Source: Kangiella sp. HZ709 (lineage in GTDB: Bacteria > Pseudomonadota > Gammaproteobacteria > Enterobacterales > Kangiellaceae). From it: DNA of 64,000 nucleotides. The position numbers and the translations under genes were made by a program. The first letter of the stretch is position 1, and each line of letters starts with the position of its first letter. A model generated the notes under the pieces. It did no database searches. It had not been told where the DNA came from and saw only the letters and a list, made by a program, of their open reading frames with translations. Location of the stretch: assembly GCF_009674675.1 (NCBI RefSeq), contig NZ_WKJC01000001.1, positions 1,247,031 to 1,311,030 on the forward strand, in the 5' to 3' direction. Below are positions 1-7,908 of the stretch, in pieces.

Positions 1-849
1 TGGATGCAAAAATGTTCGCTTGCCAACTCGCTGATAAGGATCAGGAACTTTTGAGCGTAGCAATACTGCTGGAGAGCCAATTGATCCCGCGCTTAAAATA
101 GTATGTTTAGCGCGTACTTTAATCTTTTGATTCGAACTAGGTTTTGAATTAAGCCCAACCGGTATCACTTCGCAGCCAATAACTTTCTCCTTTTCAATTA
201 AAAGTTTATCCACTTTTGCTTGGTACAAAACCTGAGCGCCTAATTTCTTTGCTGCCGGTATAGTAGTCACCATCATCGACTGCTTCGCATTTAGTGGGCA
301 ACCCATTCCGCAATAGCCTAAGTTAGCGCAATCTTTCACATTCCTGGATATAGTTTCAAAATGCCAGCCTAGTTTTTCAGCGCCACTTTGCAATATTTTA
401 TTATTGGTGTTTGCTGGAATTTTCCATGGCTCTATATTCAGGCGTTGCTCCATTTTGGCAAACCACGGCGCCATTTTTTTATGGCTATGCTTCTTTAAAG
501 AAAACTCATTCCCCCAAAAATCTAAAGTTTTTTCTGGTGTTCTAAAACTGGTAGTCCAATTAACCACCGTTGAACCGCCAACACTTCTACCTTGCAAGAT
601 ATTAATCGCCTTGTCTTTTGTTTTCCGTGCTGCAGACTCCTGATAAAGCATAGGGTAGGCATCGCTTTCCTGCATTTTAAAATCGCGACCAGTTAAGTAA
701 GGCCCCTCTTCAATGATGAGCACCTTAAAGCCTGCTTGCGCCAAAATCTCGGCAGAGACGCCGCCACCTGCACCGCTGCCAATAATAGCCACATCAGCTT
801 CTATAACTTTTTGCTTATAGTCATTGGCGTTTATTGATTGTTTGTCCAT
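1..849 (-). CDS. GMC-family FAD oxidoreductase, 3' end cut by the window edge
   Basis: An open frame of 283 codons runs from the ATG at 849 off the left edge, so only the N-terminal part is visible. Residues 24-30 (GSGAGGG) are the FAD dinucleotide-binding loop, and GRSVGGSTVVNWTTSFR at about 87-103 is the GMC signature region. Cys174, Cys180 and Cys184 form a CX5CX3C motif. As I recall, this is the [3Fe-4S] ligand pattern of membrane-bound FAD glucose dehydrogenases. There is no signal peptide. It starts 3 nt after the stop of a small Tat-exported protein, and an aldehyde dehydrogenase lies further upstream. It probably oxidises an alcohol or sugar in the periplasm, exported together with that partner. 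Substrate unknown. Confidence 0.85.
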   Translation of the reverse strand, partial: MDKQSINANDYKQKVIEADVAIIGSGAGGGVSAEILAQAGFKVLIIEEGPYLTGRDFKMQESDAYPMLYQESAARKTKDKAINILQGRSVGGSTVVNWTTSFRTPEKTLDFWGNEFSLKKHSHKKMAPWFAKMEQRLNIEPWKIPANTNNKILQSGAEKLGWHFETISRNVKDCANLGYCGMGCPLNAKQSMMVTTIPAAKKLGAQVLYQAKVDKLLIEKEKVIGCEVIPVGLNSKPSSNQKIKVRAKHTILSAGSIGSPAVLLRSKVPDPYQRVGKRTFLHP

Positions 850-852
850 AAG

Positions 853-1419
853 TCAGAGTTCGAATTTTTGATAGAAACTATCGGTTAAGTTCATTTGGGG
901 AGGGCCAGGATAACCAATAGCCTTCCAGCTTTGCGGTTGCGCATAAAAAGCACCCATAACTATTTGATGTAAGCCCATATAACCTGAACGTAATAAACTC
1001 ATAAAGCTGGTTCGCCAATCATTCAGAAATTCAGTAACCGCTATTACATTTGCACTAGACCAACTGGACCAAACGCCAGCAAAGTAAGCTCGGCCTAATT
1101 GATTACCCAATAAATCGAACAGCTGGCGCAATTCATCCTGACTAGATTGAGTCACAAAATCTATGGCCTTATCAATCTGTTGCATCAAGTGTAATGCAAA
1201 ATCTTTCTCTTCTAGTTTCTTTAATGCCTGTCCCAACATCGCTGGAATAATCGCAAACAAAACATACCGGTCATTCAATGTTAAGAACTGATAGTCGTAT
1301 GAATCACCTTCTATTAATTCCTGTGACTCGGATAATGACATCTGCCAAATTGAGACCCCAGTAACAGTTACTAAACTAGTAACTGCAGCACCTTTTAATA
1401 TTTGGCGACGAGTTGCCAT
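853..1419 (-). CDS. Small Tat-exported protein, probable partner subunit of the GMC oxidoreductase
   Basis: This 188-aa protein begins with a twin-arginine motif (TRRQILKG, residues 3-10) followed by a hydrophobic stretch, a clear Tat export signal. The rest is mostly helical with no motif I recognise. In three-subunit FAD dehydrogenases (gluconate, fructose and glucose dehydrogenases) a small Tat-bearing subunit of similar size carries the signal-less catalytic subunit across the membrane. The position directly upstream of the GMC gene fits that role, which is inference from context. Its start overlaps the stop of the aldehyde dehydrogenase gene by one base (TAATG), indicating an operon. Confidence 0.7.
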   Translation of the reverse strand: MATRRQILKGAAVTSLVTVTGVSIWQMSLSESQELIEGDSYDYQFLTLNDRYVLFAIIPAMLGQALKKLEEKDFALHLMQQIDKAIDFVTQSSQDELRQLFDLLGNQLGRAYFAGVWSSWSSANVIAVTEFLNDWRTSFMSLLRSGYMGLHQIVMGAFYAQPQSWKAIGYPGPPQMNLTDSFYQKFEL

Positions 1420-2807
1420 TAGCTGCCTCGCATAATTTTATATAGAAATTTTGCAAATTTAGAGTAAGGCGGATACATCAAGCGAGTGCCAGCCAACGCA
1501 CTTTGTTTAAAAACACTTTTCGCTTTTGAAAAAGTTTTAAAGCCATCATAACCGTGATAATGACCCATTCCCGAATTGCCCACACCGCCAAAAGGCAGCG
1601 TTTCTTGACTGACATGAAGAATCACATCATTTAAAGTCACCCCACCTGAAATAGTATGAGTCAAAACTTTATTGATATTAGCTTTATTCTTACTAAAGAA
1701 ATAAAGTGCTAAGGGTCTAGGATTATTATTCACATACTCAATAACTTCATCCAGATTTTGGTAAGTTACTATTGGCAATAAGGGGCCAAAGATTTCTTCT
1801 TTACGAATCAGCATCGATTCAAGGCTTTGAATAATTAACGCGGGTGACATTTTCCGGCCATCAGTTTTCTCTGCAGCATCATTATTTAAATAAACAATCT
1901 CACCGCCTTTATCTATTGCATCTTGCAATAGCGCCTCTTGTCTTTCGAACTGCTTATCAGAGTTTATAGCAGTATAATTTTCGCCGTTCCAATTAGGGTG
2001 ATACTTTTGCGCCGCTTTTTTGCATGCATCTATAAAGTCTTGCTCTTTTCCCTTAGGCAGAAAAACATAGTCAGGGGCTAGACAAGTTTGGCCTGCATTG
2101 AGCAACTTACCAAACATAATTTTTTGAGCAGCATCATCGATAGAATAATTTTCATCAATAATGGTCGGTGACTTACCACCTAATTCCAGTGTTACAGGAG
2201 TTAAGTTTTCACTCGCCGCCTTCATGACCATTTTGCCCACGCGGTTAGAACCAGTAAACAATATATGATCGAATGGTAAGGCCGTAAACTCAGCTCCAAC
2301 TTCAGGGCCGCCATTGATTACGGTAATCACTTCTTTAGAAAAATACTTTTCCACCAAAGTGGCAAATAATTCACTAAAATTTGGAGTGAACTCCGACAAC
2401 TTAAGCATGCTTCGATTACCTGCGGCCAAAGCACATACCAAGGGGGCTACTGACATATAAAGTGGGTAATTCCAAGGTACCACCAAACCCGCCACACCTA
2501 ATGGTTGATAAATAACTTTTGCTTTTGACGGTTGAAACCAAATGCTGACCTTACGTTTTTCCGGCTTCATCCAAGTCGACAAATTATTTTCAGCGTGCTT
2601 AATCGCTTTAACCGAGGGATAAATTTCTGCAATCTGAGTTTCAAAAGTAGCTCTGCCTGTAAAGTCCTTATCAATAGCTTCTATAATCATCTCTTCATTT
2701 TCAATGATTAATTTCTTGAGCTGTTGTAACCAACCTTTACGCTCATTAAAATCTGGAAATGGGGAAGCTTGATAGGCTTGCTTTATTGTTTTATATGAAT
2801 TTTGCAT
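1419..2807 (-). CDS. NAD(P)-dependent aldehyde dehydrogenase, coniferyl-aldehyde-dehydrogenase type
   Basis: The 462-aa protein belongs to the aldehyde dehydrogenase superfamily. It has VTLELGGKSP with the general-base glutamate and NAGQTC with the catalytic cysteine. The C-terminal LPFGGVGNSGMGHYHG segment is typical of class 3 and coniferyl aldehyde dehydrogenases. The family oxidises fatty or aromatic aldehydes to acids. It is the first gene of a three-gene unit with the Tat partner and the GMC oxidoreductase, so it plausibly removes the aldehyde formed by that enzyme. A 7-bp palindrome lies just upstream of its start. The class is clear, the substrate is not. Confidence 0.88.
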   Translation of the reverse strand: MQNSYKTIKQAYQASPFPDFNERKGWLQQLKKLIIENEEMIIEAIDKDFTGRATFETQIAEIYPSVKAIKHAENNLSTWMKPEKRKVSIWFQPSKAKVIYQPLGVAGLVVPWNYPLYMSVAPLVCALAAGNRSMLKLSEFTPNFSELFATLVEKYFSKEVITVINGGPEVGAEFTALPFDHILFTGSNRVGKMVMKAASENLTPVTLELGGKSPTIIDENYSIDDAAQKIMFGKLLNAGQTCLAPDYVFLPKGKEQDFIDACKKAAQKYHPNWNGENYTAINSDKQFERQEALLQDAIDKGGEIVYLNNDAAEKTDGRKMSPALIIQSLESMLIRKEEIFGPLLPIVTYQNLDEVIEYVNNNPRPLALYFFSKNKANINKVLTHTISGGVTLNDVILHVSQETLPFGGVGNSGMGHYHGYDGFKTFSKAKSVFKQSALAGTRLMYPPYSKFAKFLYKIMRGS

Positions 2808-2822
2808 AGCATTATTAGCAGT

Positions 2823-2839
2823 TTCTGGTCGAACCAGAA
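2823..2839. promoter_or_regulatory. Palindrome upstream of the aldehyde dehydrogenase gene, possible operator
   Basis: TTCTGGT and ACCAGAA form a perfect 7-bp inverted repeat with a 3-nt centre, 16 nt upstream of the aldehyde dehydrogenase start. No T-tract follows on either strand, so an operator for a dimeric regulator is more likely than a terminator. No regulator gene is adjacent. Confidence 0.3.
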
Positions 2840-2888
2840 TAGCAAACTTTGGACAAATTTAAAGTGATAAATTGTTAATTCGTAATAG

Positions 2889-3878
2889 CTAAGCTTTCAC
2901 GAAACTAGAGAAAAATTCGAGTACCGAGTTTTCTAAGAAATAACTATAGCCCAATTTATTAGGATCGCTAACAAAACCCACATGACCGCCATTTTTAGAC
3001 ACCCTGACTTCCATATTTGCTGAGAGAGCTTCTTCATTAGGAATGATCTCTGGAGACATAAAAGGGTCATCTTCAGCATGTAATATAACCGTAGGAACTT
3101 GAATATCTCCTAAGAAGTATTTACTGGAACATTGACGATAATAATCATCAGCACTTTCAAAACCGTTTAACTTTGAGCTAATGCGCTCATCAAACTCTCT
3201 CATACCACTGATCAACCAAATATCTTTTGCGGTTAAATTTAAATGTTTCAGCAATTCCTCTGCGCTAAATTTACTCACTATTTTCTTTTTTAAAGTAGCC
3301 AGCAAATAATGTTTATAGATTTTGGAGAAGCCTTTATCGATGGAGTCGGCACAGATAGCCAAATCGAATGGCGTAGAAACAGCGAAAGCGGCTTCAATTA
3401 GAGTATCTTGTTTTATTTTACCTTGTTCACCTAACCACTTAAGTAACACATTAGCGCCTAAGGAATAACCCACTGCGAAAATTGGAGCTTGATTTAAGCT
3501 ACCGCGTAAATAACCTATGACTTCTGCTAAATCTTCACTTCGACCAGCGTGATAAGTCTTTGTTAGGCGATTCATTTCGCCACTACAGCCGCGCCAATAA
3601 ACCAACAGGCCGCGCCAACCCTTTTCTGCCAGTTGACTAAGCATGCGTCTTAAATAAGGAGAATCAAGGTTACCCTCTAAGCCATGCAGCAAAATAACGG
3701 TTGGCATGTCTGAATTTTTATTTAGCCAATCAAGATCAAGAAAATCTCCATCGCTCAGCTCTAGCCTTTCCCGCTCTAGCGCAGGCAAAGGCAACTTTGG
3801 AACCAAAGGGCTCCAAAAAGTCTGCAGATGTCGATTAGTTAACCACCAGGGAGGCTTAAATTCACTTTCTTTACGCAC
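2889..3878 (-). CDS. yheT: YheT-family alpha/beta hydrolase
   Basis: The 329-aa protein matches the YheT family of predicted esterases. It has the N-terminal NRHLQTFW motif, LLHGLEGN for the oxyanion region and GYSLGANVLL around the nucleophilic serine. The acid (HAEDDPF) and the final histidine (NGGHVGF) follow in the expected order. The native substrate is not known; family members hydrolyse short-chain esters in vitro. It lies 11 nt downstream of hemE on the same strand and probably shares its transcript. Length is usual for the family. Confidence 0.88.
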   Translation of the reverse strand: MRKESEFKPPWWLTNRHLQTFWSPLVPKLPLPALERERLELSDGDFLDLDWLNKNSDMPTVILLHGLEGNLDSPYLRRMLSQLAEKGWRGLLVYWRGCSGEMNRLTKTYHAGRSEDLAEVIGYLRGSLNQAPIFAVGYSLGANVLLKWLGEQGKIKQDTLIEAAFAVSTPFDLAICADSIDKGFSKIYKHYLLATLKKKIVSKFSAEELLKHLNLTAKDIWLISGMREFDERISSKLNGFESADDYYRQCSSKYFLGDIQVPTVILHAEDDPFMSPEIIPNEEALSANMEVRVSKNGGHVGFVSDPNKLGYSYFLENSVLEFFSSFVKA

Positions 3879-3889
3879 AATAGTTCTTT

Positions 3890-4963
3890 TTAATTATGAT
3901 ATTCAGGGCTGAGTTCGTGTACAGCTTTAATAAAGGCACCCGCATTTTCTGGATTAACCGTTTGATGGATGCCATGACCTAAGTTAAATACATGTCCGCT
4001 GCCTTGTCCATAACTTGCAAGAATTTTACTTACTTCTTCGCGAATTCTGTGCTCTGTTCCATATAAAATTGAGGGATCCATATTACCTTGAAGCGCTACT
4101 TTTCCTTGCACCTTGTTTTTTGCGTCTGCAAGATTCGTAGTCCAATCTACCCCTAAACAGTCGCAACCAGTTGCAGCCATTAAATCTAACCAGTCTCCAG
4201 CACCTTTAGTAAACAACGTCACAGGGATTTTTTGACCATCATATTCTCGTGTTAAGCCATCGACGATTTTTTGCATATATCGAAGAGAGAACTCTTGATA
4301 ATCGCTAGGAGTTAATACACCTCCCCAAGTGTCAAAAATCATCAATGATTGTGCCCCTGCCGCTACTTGAGCATTCAGATACACAATTATAGAATCAGCT
4401 AATTTATCCAATAAGGCATGCATCGCCATCGGATCTTGATACATCAAACCCTTCACTAAAGAAAAGTTCTTAGTGCTAGCACCTTCTACCATGTAAGTGG
4501 CTAAAGTCCATGGACTGCCTGAAAAGCCGATAAGCGGCACATCACCCTTAAGTGCTTTACGGATCGTGCTCACTGCATCTGTAACATACTTTAGCTCCTG
4601 ATTAGGATCTGGTATCGGCAGTGACTTAATCGCCGCCATATCTCTGACTGGGTTTTTAAATGCAGGACCTTCACCAGGTGTGAAATACAAGCCCATTCCC
4701 ATAGCATCAGGAATAGTCAAAATATCTGAAAAGAGAATTGCCGCATCTAAGGGGAATCGTCTTAACGGTTGCAAGGTGACTTCGCAAGCCAATTCTGGAT
4801 TAGTACACAAATCCATAAAACTCCCAGCTTCGGCTCTTAATTGGCGATACTCTGGTAAATAACGACCAGCTTGACGCATCATCCAAACAGGTGTGCGGTC
4901 AACCTCTTGACGTAAGCAAGCTTTAATATAACGATCATTTCTCAAAGGAATAGACATAGACAA
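3890..4963 (-). CDS. hemE: Uroporphyrinogen decarboxylase
   Basis: HemE removes the four acetate carboxyl groups of uroporphyrinogen III to give coproporphyrinogen III in cytosolic heme synthesis. The 357-aa product has the family signature [16 protein letters not shown] near the N-terminus, the [11 protein letters not shown] segment with the catalytic aspartate, and [13 protein letters not shown]. Length is standard. It follows damX after a gap of 99 nt, an arrangement seen in many gammaproteobacteria (aroKB-damX-hemE). A second start two codons in is possible. Two other heme genes, hemJ and hemL, occur elsewhere in the window. Confidence 0.96.
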   Translation of the reverse strand: MSMSIPLRNDRYIKACLRQEVDRTPVWMMRQAGRYLPEYRQLRAEAGSFMDLCTNPELACEVTLQPLRRFPLDAAILFSDILTIPDAMGMGLYFTPGEGPAFKNPVRDMAAIKSLPIPDPNQELKYVTDAVSTIRKALKGDVPLIGFSGSPWTLATYMVEGASTKNFSLVKGLMYQDPMAMHALLDKLADSIIVYLNAQVAAGAQSLMIFDTWGGVLTPSDYQEFSLRYMQKIVDGLTREYDGQKIPVTLFTKGAGDWLDLMAATGCDCLGVDWTTNLADAKNKVQGKVALQGNMDPSILYGTEHRIREEVSKILASYGQGSGHVFNLGHGIHQTVNPENAGAFIKAVHELSPEYHN

Positions 4964-5062
4964 TAGTAAATTAACGGCTTGCGCGCATTATAGTTGGAAA
5001 CCTTACTAAACGATAGTTGAAGCTTATTAATTAGACTAATATTAATGCTAATGTGGAGCGAT

Positions 5063-6172
5063 TTATAGCTCTTCTTGGATGGATTTAAAGGATCTAAGCC
5101 ATGGCTTTTGCTTTAATATTTCTGCTGGTAGCGATTGGATCGCTAATTGTGCTCTAGCACGATTAGGATATACCCCCCAAACTACTCTATATTGTAACTG
5201 AGCATTAATATTTACTGGATACAGATAAGAATCAGCAAGATCCAGCTTATCTTTAAAACTTTTCGCGTCAAACTCAAGCGGATTAGAATACAGCTGTATA
5301 GTGTAATGCTCAGGATCTTGCTTAGCTACCCATTCATTGAAGCTAAGAGGTTTATCCTTTTTGCCCTGCTCGATTAGCAATTCACCTGCATCAACAGTTC
5401 CTTCTGAGCTCTCAATATTAATAGGTAACTCGTTTGAAATTTGATTAGGTTGATTTTGAACATTGTTTTTATCATCCTTTTTATCACTAGGCCAAAACAG
5501 GTAAGTGGCCAATACCACAAATCCTATTAATAAAACTGCCGTCGAAAAGATACCTTTATTAGCTATATCAAAGCTTTTAACACCTGAGCTGTGCCTTTTA
5601 AACTTATCACTCAAGCGCTCACCAATTTTTATAATCTCGGCAGGAAAACCCTTACTTTCATAATAAACTAACTCACTTTCTAAAAGTGGTATCTCAATAG
5701 TCGGGTCTTTAAATTGGTACATTTTACTTAAAAGCTTATGGCAATCTTGCTTATTAAAAAGCGGTAAGTTAAACCTCGAGTTTTGGAGCCTTGGAACACG
5801 GTTTACCAATTCTGGCTCTGACAAAATGACGTAATAACTGTCGTTATTAGTTGAGATTAACTTTTCAAGAACTGTCGCTTCTACTTCCGCAGCATCGTCG
5901 AGAATAACCACACTTGTTAAAGCTGGATTCACTGCAAATTGAGATAAGATACTGTCGGTAGTTACTAACGGATGCAATTTTTGGTAAAAAACTTCAACTT
6001 CATCATTAATAGTTAATTTCTTTATTAGAATTTCTGCAAAAGTTGATTTTCCAGCCGCAAATGGGGCTTCTAAAAATATGAAGTTACCACTACTTGCCTG
6101 CATTTTGATTAAATTAATTAATCTCATCCAAGAGTCTGGTACATGTATTAACTTCCTATCGACGTGTTCCAT
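5063..6172 (-). CDS. damX: DamX-like cell-division protein: ATPase-like domain, membrane segment, SPOR domain
   Basis: The 369-aa protein starts with an AAA-like domain whose P-loop (APFAAGKST, residues 36-44) lacks the usual first glycine, followed by a Walker-B-like VVILDDA. A single membrane segment lies near residues 209-227, then a low-complexity linker. A C-terminal SPOR domain (about 290-365, beginning YTIQLYSN) should bind denuded septal peptidoglycan. E. coli DamX is a non-essential division protein with the same topology. It begins at the stop of aroB (TAATG overlap), the usual gammaproteobacterial context. Whether the N-terminal domain hydrolyses ATP is uncertain. Confidence 0.85.
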   Translation of the reverse strand: MEHVDRKLIHVPDSWMRLINLIKMQASSGNFIFLEAPFAAGKSTFAEILIKKLTINDEVEVFYQKLHPLVTTDSILSQFAVNPALTSVVILDDAAEVEATVLEKLISTNNDSYYVILSEPELVNRVPRLQNSRFNLPLFNKQDCHKLLSKMYQFKDPTIEIPLLESELVYYESKGFPAEIIKIGERLSDKFKRHSSGVKSFDIANKGIFSTAVLLIGFVVLATYLFWPSDKKDDKNNVQNQPNQISNELPINIESSEGTVDAGELLIEQGKKDKPLSFNEWVAKQDPEHYTIQLYSNPLEFDAKSFKDKLDLADSYLYPVNINAQLQYRVVWGVYPNRARAQLAIQSLPAEILKQKPWLRSFKSIQEEL

Positions 6173-7281
6173 TAGTTCTCGCCTTTAGTCTTATAGTTAA
6201 GAAGGTAGTCTCTTATCGCGTTCTTACTAAATTCTTTAATAATAGCTGTGCCAAGCTTTTCTATTAATACAAGCCTTATTCCCTTGTCTTTATTTTTTTT
6301 ATCCAACAACATTGCATCTAGAATTTGTTCTTGGTTTAAATTAGCTGGTAACTTAGTAGGTAAGTTAAAGTGCTTTAAAAGCTTAACAAGGCGACTAGAA
6401 ATGCTAGGTTCCAATTTGGCTTCACTATTGGAAAAACCAGCTGCTAAAACCATTCCTACAGCAACCGCTTCACCATGTAAAACTTCACCATAGCCTGATA
6501 AATTTTCAATAGCATGCCCAAAGGTATGGCCAAAGTTGAGAATAGCTCTTATACCTTGTTCTAACTCATCCTTCTCAACAACTTTTGCTTTCAGGCTACA
6601 GCTTCTAAAGATCATATATTCTAAGCTGCTAGCATCTTTGTTACAGATTTTGCGGTAATTTAATTCAAGCCATTCAAAAAAAGATTCATCATAGATTGCC
6701 GCAATTTTTATAACTTCTGCCATACCTGCACTAAATTCACTGTCAGGTAAGCTCTTTAAGCAATCTGTATCTATAATTACCTCGGCGGGCTGGTGGAAAG
6801 CTCCAATAAGGTTCTTGCCTTTACTGTGATTAATGGCTGTTTTACCACCAACTGAAGAATCAACCATTGCTAGCAATGTCGTTGGCACCTGTACAAAATC
6901 AACCCCTCTTTGGTAGCAGGCTGCTGTAAACCCTGTTAGATCGCCAACCACACCGCCACCTAAAGCGAGAAGTAAATCGTTTCTCTTAAATTTGTTTCTT
7001 ACCAAGGTATCAAGAATTTCAGAGAAGGTATCAATAGACTTAGTGGATTCGCCTGCTGTCAAAGAAATTAACTGTACTTCTATGCACGGCTTAATTTTTT
7101 CAATCGCTAGCTTAACCTTCTCATAGTAAAGCTTACTAATCTCATGGTTTGAAATTACGGCAATTTGACTGCCTGTGAAACTTTCGAGGAAACTAAAAGA
7201 ATGTGATTGTATTAGGCCTGAACCAATACAAATATCGTAATTAGATTTTTTGCGTTCAAGCGATAACTTTATCTGTTTCAA
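6172..7281 (-). CDS. aroB: 3-dehydroquinate synthase
   Basis: AroB converts DAHP to 3-dehydroquinate, the second step of the shikimate pathway, using NAD and a divalent metal. The 369-aa sequence has the NAD-binding LALGGGVVGDLTGF motif, the QVPTTLLAMVDSSVGGKT stretch and the metal ligands in NFGHTFGHAIE and LHGEAVAVGM. Length is standard. It lies 18 nt downstream of aroK and overlaps damX by one base, forming the aroK-aroB-damX block. Confidence 0.97.
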   Translation of the reverse strand: MKQIKLSLERKKSNYDICIGSGLIQSHSFSFLESFTGSQIAVISNHEISKLYYEKVKLAIEKIKPCIEVQLISLTAGESTKSIDTFSEILDTLVRNKFKRNDLLLALGGGVVGDLTGFTAACYQRGVDFVQVPTTLLAMVDSSVGGKTAINHSKGKNLIGAFHQPAEVIIDTDCLKSLPDSEFSAGMAEVIKIAAIYDESFFEWLELNYRKICNKDASSLEYMIFRSCSLKAKVVEKDELEQGIRAILNFGHTFGHAIENLSGYGEVLHGEAVAVGMVLAAGFSNSEAKLEPSISSRLVKLLKHFNLPTKLPANLNQEQILDAMLLDKKNKDKGIRLVLIEKLGTAIIKEFSKNAIRDYLLNYKTKGEN

Positions 7282-7299
7282 AATTATCGCTCAAATACA

Positions 7300-7821
7300 T
7301 TAGATAGACTGATCCATAAGCTCAACTATCTGCTTAGCTACAGATTTTACTGAACTAATATTGGTAGGAACGGTTAGATCGGCTATTTCGGTATAAAATG
7401 TTTCACGATCTACCATTAGCTGCTCTAGTACTTCCTGCGGGTTTTCATTTTGAATGAGCGGACGGCGCTTGTCACGGCGAGTACGCTCCAATTGCTGCTC
7501 TATTGATGTTTCTAAATAAACGACTACACCGCGTGCAGCTAAAAAGTTACGACTTTTATCGGAAACGATAGCCCCACCACCCGTTGCTAGTACAATTCCT
7601 TGCATTTGAGTGAGCTCTTCAATGACATCTTCTTCACGCTTACGAAAGCCATCTTCACCTTCAATGTCGAAAATCCAGTCTATAGGCGCACCAGTCCTTC
7701 TCTCTAACTCTTGATCACTATCAATAAAGTCTAGCTTCAATACTTCTGCCAGTTGCTTACCAATAGTCGTCTTACCAGCACCCATAGGACCGATTAAAAA
7801 TATATTGCGCTTACCTTTCAT
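7300..7821 (-). CDS. aroK: Shikimate kinase
   Basis: AroK phosphorylates shikimate at the 3-position with ATP. The 173-aa protein has the P-loop [12 protein letters not shown], the shikimate-binding [11 protein letters not shown] and the LATGGGAI motif, then the RRPL lid arginines, all in family order. It opens the aroKB-damX part of the cluster. A terminator-like hairpin separates it from pilQ, so it may have its own promoter or depend on read-through from the pil operon. Confidence 0.97.
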   Translation of the reverse strand: MKGKRNIFLIGPMGAGKTTIGKQLAEVLKLDFIDSDQELERRTGAPIDWIFDIEGEDGFRKREEDVIEELTQMQGIVLATGGGAIVSDKSRNFLAARGVVVYLETSIEQQLERTRRDKRRPLIQNENPQEVLEQLMVDRETFYTEIADLTVPTNISSVKSVAKQIVELMDQSI

Positions 7822-7862
7822 TAATTACTAATACTCTTTATTTGTACTTATGTAGAAAACTA

Positions 7863-7889
7863 AAAACCCAGGCATTATACCTAGGTTTT
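7863..7889 (-). terminator. Terminator-like hairpin between pilQ and aroK
   Basis: Read on the minus strand, a 10-bp stem (AAAACCTAGG with CCTGGGTTTT, one G-U pair) encloses a 7-nt loop and runs into a short T-run. It lies 20 nt beyond the pilQ stop. It could end or attenuate pilMNOPQ transcription before aroK. Confidence 0.6.
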
Positions 7890-7908
7890 AGTTTATTGGG
7901 TACGACTC

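Noticed and set aside
404-643. Plus-strand open frame of 79 codons
   Set aside because: It lies antisense to the GMC oxidoreductase, whose frame encodes clear FAD and GMC motifs over the same bases.
5063-6172. Calling the DamX N-terminal domain a novel ATPase fusion
   Set aside because: DamX proteins with an ATPase-like N-terminal domain and SPOR domain next to aroKB are known in gammaproteobacteria.
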